A program made the translations under genes and the position numbers. This document shows positions 1 through 6,697 of a DNA stretch of 6,940 bases, piece after piece. Numbering within the stretch: the first letter of the stretch is position 1; each line of letters begins with the position of its first letter. The notes below the pieces were generated by a model, which was given only the letters and a program-made list of their open reading frames with translations, was not told the DNA's origin and made no database searches. Source of the DNA: Victivallis vadensis (GTDB lineage Bacteria; Verrucomicrobiota; Lentisphaeria; Victivallales; GWF2-50-93); contig DYRX01000233.1 of the NCBI GenBank assembly GCA_020718525.1, forward strand, positions 1 to 6,940, written 5' to 3'.

Positions 1-50
1 GGAATCATCTTGTAATAACTGACTCTAGTTTGGTAATTTTGTGCAATTAT

Positions 51-178
51 TTTTCCAGTGTTTTCAGCCGCAACGCGGCTATGTGGTATAGCCTGGGGTT
101 TTTCAAACCCAGGGCTGGAAAATGGAAGCCATTGCGTCCTGTAGGGACGGTGCAGGAAACCGCGGGCCTTCAGCAATG
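51..178. repeat. Compound palindromic intergenic element
   Basis: This non-coding stretch downstream of asnB is made of nested inverted repeats. An outer 8-bp pair, TTTTCCAG (51-58) and CTGGAAAA (115-122), encloses two hairpins: AGCCGC-AAC-GCGGCT (66-80, perfect 6-bp stem) and an imperfect one at 91-115 (GGGTTT/AAACCC core, extended by GCC/GGC). A second pair, CATTGC (130-135) and GCAATG (173-178), encloses CGTCCT-GTA-GGGACG (135-149, last pair G-T) and a CCGCGG palindrome. Several hairpins framed by longer-range arms are typical of dispersed REP/MITE-like elements or of folded transcripts. A single copy is seen here, so being dispersed is inferred. It could also act in 3'-end formation of the asnB transcript, but there is no T-run on that strand after the hairpins. 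Confidence 0.6.
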
Positions 179-190
179 CGAGTTCATCGC

Positions 191-2128
191 TTATCGGCTT
201 GACGGCTTCGCCGGGGGGCGGGCGCAGTGTTTGTGCCATAGGCAAAGCGAAGCGAGTATCCAAAGTCTTCCCTGATGATCTTTTTCACAGGACTGGTGCT
301 GGTTCCATATCCTGCGAATTTCGCATTCTCTGAAATATGGCTTCCAAAGATCGGGGTCGTCGAAGATAGTCGAATGAATCCAGTCTTTCAGATCTCTCCT
401 CATCCATCTTCCAAATGGCATAGAAAAGCCTTTTTTCGGACGCCGCAGGGTTTCAGGCGGCAAAGCGGATGCGGCGATTTCCCTCAGAATCTTCTTTGGA
501 ATTCCGGAGCCGATCTTGTCCTGAAGTCTGACGCTGTTCACATATTCCGCCAGACGGTGGTCGAGGTACGGCGATCTGCACTCGAGGGAAACCGCCATAG
601 AGCTGATGTCCACCTTCACGAGTATGTCGTCGGCCAGATAGAGCCTCTGGTCGGCTTCCAACCATCTTTCGACAGGATCGTCTGATTCCGCTTCGCCGTA
701 ATATCTCCTGAAGCGCTGGAGGTGGAGCTCATTTTCGCCGGATACTTCCCTGGCGAATTCGGGGTTGAGGCAGATTTTTCTCCAATATGAATGGAAGAGG
801 GAGGGCATTTCCTCTCCTTTGCCGGGCAAATTTGCCGCGGACATGATAGAATCGAAGATGCGGCCTGGAGATTCAGAATTCCTGCCAAGAGTTCCTGCGA
901 ATTTCGCAAGCAGAATTCTGAGAGGGCCTGGAAGCATGCTGATTGCCGCATATTTGCCGAGATTGAAATAGGCGGGGTAGCCTGCGAAAAGCTCGTCGCC
1001 TCCGTCTCCTCCCAGGGCGACGGTGACATGCTCCCTTGTTCCCTTGCTCACATAGTATGTCAGAACGGATGAATGGTCCGCAAAGGGCTGTCCAAAGTGA
1101 GCGCAAAGCTTTTCAGCGCTTGACACGAAGTCGGGATTGACCATGATTTGATGGTGCTCTGTGCCGATGTGCTCAGCGCTGAGGCGGGCTCCTTCTGATT
1201 CGTCAAAACAGTTGCCTCCAGTGCTTATGGTGAAACTTTTTGCCGTTCCCGGGCTTTGTCTTTTCATTGATTCGGCAATCAGCGCCGAATCAATTCCGGA
1301 GGAGAGGAAAATTCCAAAAGGAACGTCGCTTCTGAGCCTGAGCCGCACCGATTCGTCAATCAGGCATCTGACTTTTTCGATGTCGAGGAAATTTTCCCCG
1401 CGGACCGACGGCTTCCAATATTTGCGGATTGAGATATTTCCATTTTTATAGACGAGGCAATGCCCTGGCGGCAGTGAATGGATGTCGGAATAGACCGTTT
1501 CCGGCGATGGGATGTAGCCGTATCTCAGAAATCTGGCGATTGAATTATTGTTTATATTTTCCGAGCATAGGTTCGAGTGCCGGAGAGCATCCAGTTCGGA
1601 TGCAAAAATGAAAAGGCCTTTTTTCGGCATGCTGTAGTAGAGTGGCTTCTGACCGAATCGGTCTCTCGCAAGAAAAAGTGTCTCTTTTCCTGAGTCAAAT
1701 ATTGCAAATGCGAACATGCCGACAAGCTTTTCCAGCATGCCCTCGCCGAATTCTTCCCAGAGATGGACAAGGACCTCGGTGTCACCTTTCTCCCTGAGAA
1801 TATGCCTTTTCGACGAGAGTTCAGCCGCCAATTCCGCGTAGTTGTAGATTTCGCCGTTGAATACGGTCCAGACTTCGCCGTTTTCGTTGCCAAGTGGCTG
1901 TCTCGTCCCCGCGAGATCAATGATGCTCAGGCGCCTGTGCCCCAAAAACAGGTTCCCGGCTTCGTCTGTCGCGCGCGCCGTCCTCGAAGGCGGATTCCTC
2001 TGTCCGAACATGCAGGAAAGAAATCCTTCGTCGTCCGGTCCTCTATGGCTCATCCGATCGCAGACATCTTGAAGGCGTCTGCCGAGACTGAGCGCATCCG
2101 CTGAAATTATTCCGGCTATTCCGCACAT
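191..2128 (-). CDS. asnB: Asparagine synthase (glutamine-hydrolysing), AsnB family
   Basis: This 645-residue class II glutamine amidotransferase transfers ammonia from glutamine to an AMP-activated carboxylate, in the archetype aspartate to asparagine. The N-terminal glutaminase domain (about 2-215) starts with nucleophile Cys2 in MCGIAG and has RGPDD (29-33), NGEIYNY (91-97) and ARDRFGQKPLYY (154-165). The C-terminal synthetase domain has the ATP PP-loop FLSSGIDSA (274-282; SSG where SGG is common), GGDGGDELFAGY (373-384) and SLECRSPYLDH (514-524). A longer open frame adds six residues upstream, but Cys must be residue 2 after Met removal, and GGAG lies 8 bases before this ATG, so the start at 2128 is secure. 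The start lies inside the glycosyltransferase gene (13-base overlap), implying translational coupling. With such a neighbour, many AsnB homologues amidate glycan or nucleotide-sugar precursors rather than make free asparagine; the true substrate cannot be told from sequence. The short basic tail (about 633-645) looks non-conserved. Confidence 0.95.
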   Translation of the reverse strand: MCGIAGIISADALSLGRRLQDVCDRMSHRGPDDEGFLSCMFGQRNPPSRTARATDEAGNLFLGHRRLSIIDLAGTRQPLGNENGEVWTVFNGEIYNYAELAAELSSKRHILREKGDTEVLVHLWEEFGEGMLEKLVGMFAFAIFDSGKETLFLARDRFGQKPLYYSMPKKGLFIFASELDALRHSNLCSENINNNSIARFLRYGYIPSPETVYSDIHSLPPGHCLVYKNGNISIRKYWKPSVRGENFLDIEKVRCLIDESVRLRLRSDVPFGIFLSSGIDSALIAESMKRQSPGTAKSFTISTGGNCFDESEGARLSAEHIGTEHHQIMVNPDFVSSAEKLCAHFGQPFADHSSVLTYYVSKGTREHVTVALGGDGGDELFAGYPAYFNLGKYAAISMLPGPLRILLAKFAGTLGRNSESPGRIFDSIMSAANLPGKGEEMPSLFHSYWRKICLNPEFAREVSGENELHLQRFRRYYGEAESDDPVERWLEADQRLYLADDILVKVDISSMAVSLECRSPYLDHRLAEYVNSVRLQDKIGSGIPKKILREIAASALPPETLRRPKKGFSMPFGRWMRRDLKDWIHSTIFDDPDLWKPYFRECEIRRIWNQHQSCEKDHQGRLWILASLCLWHKHCARPPAKPSSR

Positions 2129-3213
2129 TTTGAGATCTCCGAACATATTTGTAGATAACGATTTGCAATCAATGCTATGTCAAACTCGGCGGCTCTGTCC
2201 GATGCCGAAACGGAGAGGGACTTTCTTAGGGAAGGATCTCTGGCAAGCCTCTCAAGCGCGGCGCAGATCTGTCCTGCGTCAGGCTCCACGAGCAATGCGT
2301 CCTGGCCGTCCCTTGCCAATTCCGCTATGCCGCCAATTTTGGTGGAGACAGACGGAACTCCGCACGCGAAAGCCTCGAGCAAGGCAATCCCGAAAGACTC
2401 CGACACCGATGGCAGAAGAAAAACATCAGCCATCTTCATGAGCTCCGGAACATCTGTTCTTGCCCCGAGCATGACGAAATGCGAGTCAAGTTCTTTTCTC
2501 CTAATCATGCTGGATATTTCTTCTTTCCGTGGTCCATGCCCGACCAGAACGAAGCTAAGAGCCTGCCCTCTCATCATTTCGGCGCTTTGCACTATGAGTT
2601 CATGCGCCTTCTGCCATTTGAAATGCGCAACGGTCAATACGACAAGGGAATCCTTGGGAATTCCAAAATCATTTTTACGGAGCGCAGAAGAGCGGGACTT
2701 TTCGCGAATCCCATCTATGTCCAGTCCATTGTAGAGGACTTCCGCCTTTCCGTCTTCGTCCGGAAATTCTTTCAAAAAATTGATCCTCAGCTTTTCCGAA
2801 ACGCAAATAATGGCACTTGCCTTTCTCAGTATCATCTTTTTAAGAAATTTAAACTCGAATCTGCATTTTTCATCCAAGGAATGGACGTGGATAATTCTTC
2901 CAGGAATTCCTGCCAGCATCGCGGCGAGCTGGCCGAAAATGTCCGAATAATGCAGATTTGTATGGACGATTGACGGGGACTCCTTGCGCAGAAGCATGAC
3001 AAGTCCGATCAATTTAAAAGGCGCATTGAATTTGTTCAGCCCCAGGCAGAAGACTCTTATCCCGGCGCTTTCTAGAAGCTCGGCATTGTAGCCTTTCCCG
3101 AAAAGACAGACTGCGAAAAGCTCGACTCCATTTTTTGCAAGCCGTAGCATCATGTCCCTTAGCGATGTCCAGCCGCCAAGCATGAGGTCGTCGCAGACAA
3201 AGCAAATTTTCAT
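2116..3213 (-). CDS. GT4-family glycosyltransferase (GT-B fold)
   Basis: This 365-residue, probably cytoplasmic or membrane-peripheral enzyme is of normal length for GT4. It would transfer a sugar from a nucleotide-sugar donor to a lipid-linked or other glycan acceptor. The N-terminal Rossmann-like half begins MKICFVCDDLMLGG and includes HTNLHYSDIFGQLAA (84-98). The linker-proximal YNGLD is at 161-165. The donor-binding half has LTVAHFKWQKAHEL (193-206), LVGHGPRKEE (223-232), MLGARTDVPELM (248-259) and the retaining-GT E-x7-E motif (E272 and E280 in SESFGIALLEAFACGVPSV), followed by IGGIAEL. No signal peptide or clear membrane span is seen. Its stop codon lies inside the start of asnB, so the two are co-translated. 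The start is supported by the classic MKI N-terminus; only a weak GGGAC-like ribosome site precedes it. Donor and acceptor are unknown; exopolysaccharide or O-antigen-type glycan synthesis is an inference from the AsnB pairing. Confidence 0.9.
   Translation of the reverse strand: MKICFVCDDLMLGGWTSLRDMMLRLAKNGVELFAVCLFGKGYNAELLESAGIRVFCLGLNKFNAPFKLIGLVMLLRKESPSIVHTNLHYSDIFGQLAAMLAGIPGRIIHVHSLDEKCRFEFKFLKKMILRKASAIICVSEKLRINFLKEFPDEDGKAEVLYNGLDIDGIREKSRSSALRKNDFGIPKDSLVVLTVAHFKWQKAHELIVQSAEMMRGQALSFVLVGHGPRKEEISSMIRRKELDSHFVMLGARTDVPELMKMADVFLLPSVSESFGIALLEAFACGVPSVSTKIGGIAELARDGQDALLVEPDAGQICAALERLARDPSLRKSLSVSASDRAAEFDIALIANRYLQICSEISKCAE
2137..2140 (-). promoter_or_regulatory. Ribosome binding site of asnB (inside the glycosyltransferase gene)
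   Basis: On the minus strand GGAG stands 8 bases before the ATG of the MCGIAG start. It falls within the last codons of the glycosyltransferase gene. It decides the asnB start in favour of the Cys2 form over the upstream in-frame Met at 2146. Confidence 0.7.
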
Positions 3214-3246
3214 AAGAGCCGTCCCGTCTTTTTAGGGAGATTCAGC

Positions 3247-3278
3247 AAAAGCTCCCAAACCGACATCGAGTTTGGAGC
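3247..3278 (-). terminator. Probable intrinsic terminator after deoC
   Basis: Read on the minus strand, GCTCCAAAC pairs with GTTTGG(G)AGC (one bulged base), with extra CGA/TCG pairing in the loop, and is followed directly by TTTT and then GCTGAATC. The stem is long and stable, but the T-run is only four bases, so termination may be partial. It lies about 90 bases past the deoC stop and 34 bases before the glycosyltransferase start. It therefore either ends the deoC transcript or attenuates transcription into the glycosyltransferase-asnB pair. Confidence 0.55.
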
Positions 3279-3369
3279 ATTATCAAGAGAGTCCTGCAAT
3301 TACAGGGAATGACGAGGGACGACGCTTCGCCCACAGCGATTGCTTGCCTTGCTGAATGCGTGGCAAATC

Positions 3370-4041
3370 TCAATATGCGCCTTCGGCGGTCTTCCCGGAA
3401 ACAATCTGAACTCCCGAGCTTGTTCCTATGCGGGCGACTCCCATAGCTATCATTTCCTGAGCCTGATCGGCGTTTTTAACGCCGCCGGATGCCTTGACCT
3501 TGCAGGCGCCCGCAACCGTTGAGAGCATCAGCCTGAGGTCCTCCATTGTTGCGCCACCGGTCGAGAACCCGGTCGAAGTCTTCACAAAATCTGCGCCTGC
3601 GACAACTGAAGCCCTGCATGCATTGACGATATCGTCCTTGCTTATGAGGCAGTTCTCAAAGATCACCTTGAGAATTGCCTTGTTGGCTTTTGTTATTTCT
3701 GCGAGTTTCGCAATTTCTCCGCGGACAAAATCCCAGTCCCCGGAAAGCGCCATGCCAATGTTCATGACCATGTCTATCTCGCGGGCTCCGTTTTGGATGC
3801 ACCATTGCGTTTCGAACGCCTTCACATCGCTTGAAGTTGCGCCGAGGGGGAAGCCAACGACTGCGCAGGTCTTGACTTCGGCCCCTGAAAGCTTCTTCGA
3901 AACTGTCGGAACCCAGAATGGATTTACGCAGACAGACGCGAATCCATGCTGGATCGCCTCGTCGCAGATTTCGATGATTTGACCTTTTGTCGCATTCTGC
4001 CTCAACAATGTGTGATCAATGAAAGATGCTATTTTTTTCAT
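3370..4041 (-). CDS. deoC: Deoxyribose-phosphate aldolase (DERA)
   Basis: This 223-residue cytoplasmic class I aldolase, of usual length, splits 2-deoxy-D-ribose 5-phosphate into glyceraldehyde 3-phosphate and acetaldehyde in deoxynucleoside breakdown. The single TIM-barrel domain is complete. It has IDHTLL (8-13), CVNPFWVP (38-45), VVGFPLGA (61-68), EIDMVMNIG (88-96, with D90), the Schiff-base lysine K154 in DFVKTSTGF, K183 in VKASGGV of the proton relay, and RIGTSSG (204-210) for phosphate binding. AAAAGGGG lies 5 bases before the ATG as ribosome site. It is divergent from the EF-hand gene and is followed by a likely terminator before the glycosyltransferase. No other deo gene (deoA, deoD, deoB) is in the window, so it appears as a stand-alone catabolic gene here. 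Confidence 0.96.
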   Translation of the reverse strand: MKKIASFIDHTLLRQNATKGQIIEICDEAIQHGFASVCVNPFWVPTVSKKLSGAEVKTCAVVGFPLGATSSDVKAFETQWCIQNGAREIDMVMNIGMALSGDWDFVRGEIAKLAEITKANKAILKVIFENCLISKDDIVNACRASVVAGADFVKTSTGFSTGGATMEDLRLMLSTVAGACKVKASGGVKNADQAQEMIAMGVARIGTSSGVQIVSGKTAEGAY

Positions 4042-4069
4042 CGCCGCCCCTTTTCTTTGTCTGCTTGCC

Positions 4070-4098
4070 TATAGATGCCTGGAACAGAACAGCATCAA
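4070..4098 (-). promoter_or_regulatory. Possible deoC promoter
   Basis: On the minus strand TTGATG (4093-4098) and TCTATA (4070-4075) are 17 bases apart. The -35 match is fair and the -10 match poor (3 of 6). It would start transcription about 20 bases ahead of the deoC ATG. This is a weak call, kept because a promoter is needed in this divergent region and no better pair was seen on this strand. Confidence 0.25.
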
Positions 4099-4139
4099 GA
4101 TAGCCCATTTTGAAGAAAATTAAAACTTGCAATGCCGAT

Positions 4140-4167
4140 TTGACTTCTTTTCCTGAAATGCTAGTGT
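4140..4167 (+). promoter_or_regulatory. Likely sigma-70-type promoter of the EF-hand gene
   Basis: TTGACT (4140-4145) is followed after 16 bases by TAGTGT (4162-4167), with TG one base upstream (4159-4160) giving an extended -10 form TGCTAGTGT. This puts the transcription start about 30 bases before the ATG at 4206. The -35 matches the consensus at 5 of 6 positions, the -10 at 3 of 6. Confidence 0.45.
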
Positions 4168-4191
4168 ACAGCTCAGTTATTCAACCAAATT

Positions 4192-4197
4192 AAGGAG
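4192..4197 (+). promoter_or_regulatory. Ribosome binding site of the EF-hand gene
   Basis: AAGGAG, followed by 8 bases and then ATG, is close to the ideal Shine-Dalgarno sequence. It fixes the start at 4206 and suggests efficient translation of this small secreted protein. Confidence 0.75.
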
Positions 4198-4205
4198 AAG
4201 TCAGG

Positions 4206-4562
4206 ATGAAGATGATGATTCTTGGTCTGTCCCTCGTGTGCGCAATGGCATTCTCGATGGTGGTATCGGCGGAAGACGCGGCACCGGCTACCCCCGCTCC
4301 AGCAGGCGCGTGCAAGCCATGCAACTCGTCGAAAAAGATCGAAACTCAGATGAAGAAGGCCGACAAGGACAACGACGGCAAAGTCAGTGTTGCAGAATAC
4401 GAGGCCCTCTATGTTTTGGAAGCCGGAAAAGGCGCCGAAGCTGACAAGAACACCGACGGATTCATCGAAGTTGATGAATTTGTCATTGTAGCCCCCTGCA
4501 AGGAGGAAAAGAAGGAGAAAAAGGAAAAGAAAGCCGAGAAAAAGGCTGACACGCCCGAATAA
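4206..4562 (+). CDS. Small secreted EF-hand protein with CxxC and Lys/Glu tail
   Basis: This protein has 118 residues. Residues 1-22 form a signal peptide (Lys2, hydrophobic core MILGLSLVCAMAFSMVV, cleavage likely after VSA), so it is exported. A short Ala/Pro segment follows, with CKPC at 36-39. Two EF-hand loops come next: DKDNDGKVSVAE (53-64), with ligands D53, D55, D57, S61 and E64, and DKNTDGFIEVDE (80-91), with D80, N82, D84, E88 and E91. Both keep Gly at position 6 and Glu at 12, so calcium binding is well supported. The end (about 99-114) is a run of Lys and Glu, KEEKKEKKEKKAEKK, likely a charged helix or flexible tail. A third mature Cys is at 98. The gene has its own promoter, strong ribosome site and terminator, so it is monocistronic. 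The function beyond calcium binding is unknown; calcium buffering or a structural or adaptor role outside the inner membrane is inference. Confidence 0.88.
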   Translation: MKMMILGLSLVCAMAFSMVVSAEDAAPATPAPAGACKPCNSSKKIETQMKKADKDNDGKVSVAEYEALYVLEAGKGAEADKNTDGFIEVDEFVIVAPCKEEKKEKKEKKAEKKADTPE

Positions 4563-4582
4563 GTTCCTTTTGATTTACAAGA

Positions 4583-4618
4583 ATCCCTCCTGCCGAAAGT
4601 CAGGAGGGATTTTTTTTT
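4583..4618 (+). terminator. Intrinsic terminator of the EF-hand gene
   Basis: ATCCCTCCTG (4583-4592) pairs perfectly over 10 bp with CAGGAGGGAT (4601-4610), has an 8-base loop, and is followed by a run of eight T (4611-4618). It lies 20 bases past the stop codon. The converging gene ends at 4648. On the minus strand the hairpin is followed only by TTCTTGT, so it would be a poor terminator for that gene. Confidence 0.93.
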
Positions 4619-4647
4619 GAGCGGAAACAAGACGTTCATGCCTGTTT

Positions 4648-6315
4648 TCATTCTATGATGATTGCGCTTTCACAGCGTGCGCCAGTTTCCGGAAAAGTTC
4701 CAGATTTATCCTTTTGCGCAGGATTTGACACGAGCGTAAGGTCTTTTTTGCTTCCTGCAACCTGGTATGTCGGCAGATATCTGTAATAAACCGTTAGCAT
4801 AAGACAGCAAAGCGAACTTGCATAGACAGGATTGTCATCTTCAAGAAACATGTCCTCGCCGTGCCCTTTCTCATGGTTTTGGCTTTTTCGAGATGAATTT
4901 CTGAAATCCATCAGCGGAGTCTCCCAGCGACCGTCTGCCTTTTGATTCTTGAGAAGCTCGCTTGTAAACATCCTGTTCCACTCTCTCCACTCCTTGCCAG
5001 TCCCCTGGAAATGCTGAAAATATGCCTGCGTCTGATAGTACCACCGATAGAGCGCCCATTCCAGATGCTTGCCATCACCATTTTCTCCTTTCCAGTTCAC
5101 CCAGTTCTGCCTTTCAAGCATAAGCGCCATTGCGTTCCTCACTTCCGGAGCGGAGCCATCCCCTAGCAGTTGCAGGCAGAGCGCACCTATCGGACTTGTC
5201 TGCCAGCCGCCATCGCCGAGCTTAGGATTTGCTTTGAGTCCTTCTGTCGAATATACAAAGCCCCGGCCTGCGCTCTGAAGATTGAGCAGGCACTGCGCCG
5301 ATTTCTGCATCGCAGTTTCGAGTCCCGCCTCTCCACTGCCCGCCGCTAGAGCCGCCTTCATTGCCTGACATGCCCAGCCTATGACGGACGTGTCGGATCT
5401 TCCTCCACTGTTGTTGTACGAGTAATTGTAGCCTCCCGACAGATTTTGTCCCTTGATCGTGTAGCCAACCATTCTATTCATATGTGATTCAAGCATAGGA
5501 ACTTGAGTCATTGCATAGGCTTCCGAAAGCGCGTAGGTGACAATCATGTGCCCGTAGCCGTTTCCAGCGCAGACCTCCACTGGATTTGCCGTTTCGGAAT
5601 AGGATACAAGCTTCTTGATGGCCTTCAGCACGCAGTGTCCGAAGTCCTCCGACATTGGAGTTTCCCCATACGCCAGAAAGGCAAGAAGCGCCATTGCCGT
5701 GAGCGCCGGAGACTTGCTCTTGTCCTGTCCCCATGAACCATCGCTGTTCTGATGATCCCTAAGCCATATCAGCCCTTTCTTCACAGCCCGTTCTGTCCTG
5801 GAAGACACGTCGTATTTTTTCTTAGCCGCCTCTCTTTGCGGACCTCTTCTTCCTGCCATTGACTCTGGCAGTTTGAGAGGCGTGCCGGAAGTCTTTATAT
5901 TCAAGATATTTGGCACAACAATATCAATGCTGAGGGCTTTTGAGTTGAACTCTTCGACTTCGACAGGCGCATCGGGAGAGGGTTCAGGAATATTCGTCTC
6001 GGAATCACTCACAAAATCCTTGTTTTCAACAGGTTCGGAAATGTCCGGAAGGTCAGGAAGCTTTTCAGGCGGAACAATTTGCATGTCTATTAGTTCGATC
6101 TCAATCTCATCCCGCTCGGGGGGACTGCTTGTCACAAGCATCGAGAGAAGAAACGAGATGAGAACAATATGAAAGGCAATAGAAATTATTGGTCCGCTCA
6201 TGTGCTCCTTCATGTCCTCAAATCTAATTTTCTGCGCACCGAGAAACTCCTTGCGATCGGAAAACAAGTCCGTTCCCTCTCCGTTAATTTTCCCTGCTTC
6301 CTCTGACTCTTTCAT
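4648..6315 (-). CDS. Membrane-anchored protein with squalene-cyclase/prenyltransferase-type repeats
   Basis: This protein has 555 residues. A charged N-terminal segment of about 40 residues is followed by one membrane span (about 41-62, GPIISIAFHIVLISFLLSML). Next comes an acidic, Pro-rich stretch (63-120, with EIELIDMQIVPPEKLPDLPD), a layout like TonB-type proteins, which places the rest outside the inner membrane. From about 173 to 515 it shows alpha-alpha barrel repeats of the terpene cyclase/prenyltransferase superfamily. QW-type motifs are at HQNSDGSWG (188-196) and NQKADGRWE (457-465), with degenerate ones near 290-296 and 367-371 (GDGGW). It ends in VYASSLCCLMLTVYYRYLP (497-515). The DxDD acid motif of squalene-hopene cyclases is not seen; the closest string is EDD at 492-494. 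It is therefore unlikely to be a hopene synthase and may bind glycan, protein or lipid instead. GGGAG lies 7 bases before the ATG. Function unknown; automatic names such as 'terpene cyclase/mutase' should be treated with caution. Confidence 0.85.
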   Translation of the reverse strand: MKESEEAGKINGEGTDLFSDRKEFLGAQKIRFEDMKEHMSGPIISIAFHIVLISFLLSMLVTSSPPERDEIEIELIDMQIVPPEKLPDLPDISEPVENKDFVSDSETNIPEPSPDAPVEVEEFNSKALSIDIVVPNILNIKTSGTPLKLPESMAGRRGPQREAAKKKYDVSSRTERAVKKGLIWLRDHQNSDGSWGQDKSKSPALTAMALLAFLAYGETPMSEDFGHCVLKAIKKLVSYSETANPVEVCAGNGYGHMIVTYALSEAYAMTQVPMLESHMNRMVGYTIKGQNLSGGYNYSYNNSGGRSDTSVIGWACQAMKAALAAGSGEAGLETAMQKSAQCLLNLQSAGRGFVYSTEGLKANPKLGDGGWQTSPIGALCLQLLGDGSAPEVRNAMALMLERQNWVNWKGENGDGKHLEWALYRWYYQTQAYFQHFQGTGKEWREWNRMFTSELLKNQKADGRWETPLMDFRNSSRKSQNHEKGHGEDMFLEDDNPVYASSLCCLMLTVYYRYLPTYQVAGSKKDLTLVSNPAQKDKSGTFPETGARCESAIIIE

Positions 6316-6465
6316 GAGCTTTCTCCCGCGTTAAATTGTTTTATCTCCAGATCCAAATCTTCCTCGCCAATACAAATAATGTCATGACAAGTCTAGCAAT
6401 TCGAAGTCCTTCAAACAGCTTAATCACCGCAAGAATCAATCTCTCATATTCACAATATTAGCATA

Positions 6466-6494
6466 TTGCATAAATAAAATAAAGTAATTATAAT
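6466..6494 (+). promoter_or_regulatory. Likely sigma-70-type promoter reading toward the CRISPR repeat
   Basis: TTGCAT (6466-6471) and a perfect TATAAT (6489-6494) are separated by exactly 17 bases, within an AT-rich tract. Transcription would start near 6501, about 200 bases before the first repeat. It could drive pre-crRNA or a separate short RNA. AT-rich DNA produces such matches by chance more easily, so the confidence is moderate. Confidence 0.5.
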
Positions 6495-6582
6495 TATTAT
6501 ATCATGTAAATATAGCAAATATGTGTTAGCATAATGTATGGGTAGGGGCAAAAATTTTTGTGATCAAATCAAGGTGGACATT

Positions 6583-6655
6583 GCCGGCAAGCTAAATCCA
6601 AATCCCTGAGCACTAAGGACCTGTAAGGAAATAGGGTTTCCATTTGCTGGCTTTT
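6583..6655 (+). ncRNA. Possible folded RNA segment ahead of the CRISPR
   Basis: GCCGGCAA (6583-6590) can pair with TTGCTGGC (6644-6651) over 8 bp, one of them G-U. Inside is a second hairpin, GGAAA-TAGGG-TTTCC (6627-6641). The closing arm is followed by TTTTATTA. Downstream of the TATAAT promoter this could be a short structured transcript with a weak terminator-like end, or simply leader DNA with chance pairing. I recognise no riboswitch or known RNA family in it. Confidence 0.25.
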
Positions 6656-6697
6656 ATTATGGCTTTTCTCTGAAAATAGCACCTACGATAATTACTT

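Larger units (their letters stand above)
6316..6697. other. Gene-free region: upstream of the membrane protein and CRISPR leader side
   Basis: No credible coding frame is seen in these 382 bases. The left part is the 5' region of the minus-strand membrane protein: its GGGAG ribosome site is at 6323-6327, and a perfect 10-bp palindrome TGTCATGACA at 6380-6389 is a possible operator. Positions about 6440-6540 are very AT-rich. Positions 6541-6697 hold the perfect palindromes CAAAAATTTTTG (6549-6560) and TTGCCGGCAA (6581-6590) and end directly at the first CRISPR repeat, which is where a leader belongs for a repeat ending in ATTGAAAC. A GATAAT at 6687-6692 just before the repeat has no good -35 partner. 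Confidence 0.6.

Noticed and set aside
30..275. Plus-strand open frame of 81 codons at the left end
   Set aside because: It covers the nested palindromes and then runs antisense into the 3' end of asnB. There is no convincing ribosome site, and its sequence is explained by the repeat.
2129..2146. Longer AsnB start with six extra residues (MFGDLK)
   Set aside because: Class II amidotransferases need Cys directly after the initiator Met. MCGIAG with GGAG 8 bases upstream is the right start.
2177..2973. Long plus-strand open frames opposite the glycosyltransferase
   Set aside because: They are shadows of the minus-strand gene, with no recognisable motifs or ribosome sites.
3494..3982. Plus-strand open frame of 162 codons
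   Set aside because: It lies wholly antisense within deoC, whose motifs are intact. It has no family features of its own.
4619..4647. Separate terminator for the cyclase-repeat protein gene
   Set aside because: No hairpin with a minus-strand T-run is seen between its stop codon and the EF-hand terminator. The shared hairpin is followed by only a weak T-rich stretch on that strand.
6316..6460. Promoter of the cyclase-repeat protein on the minus strand
   Set aside because: Partial matches such as TTGCTA and TTGTCA exist, but no -10 box of acceptable quality falls at the right spacing.
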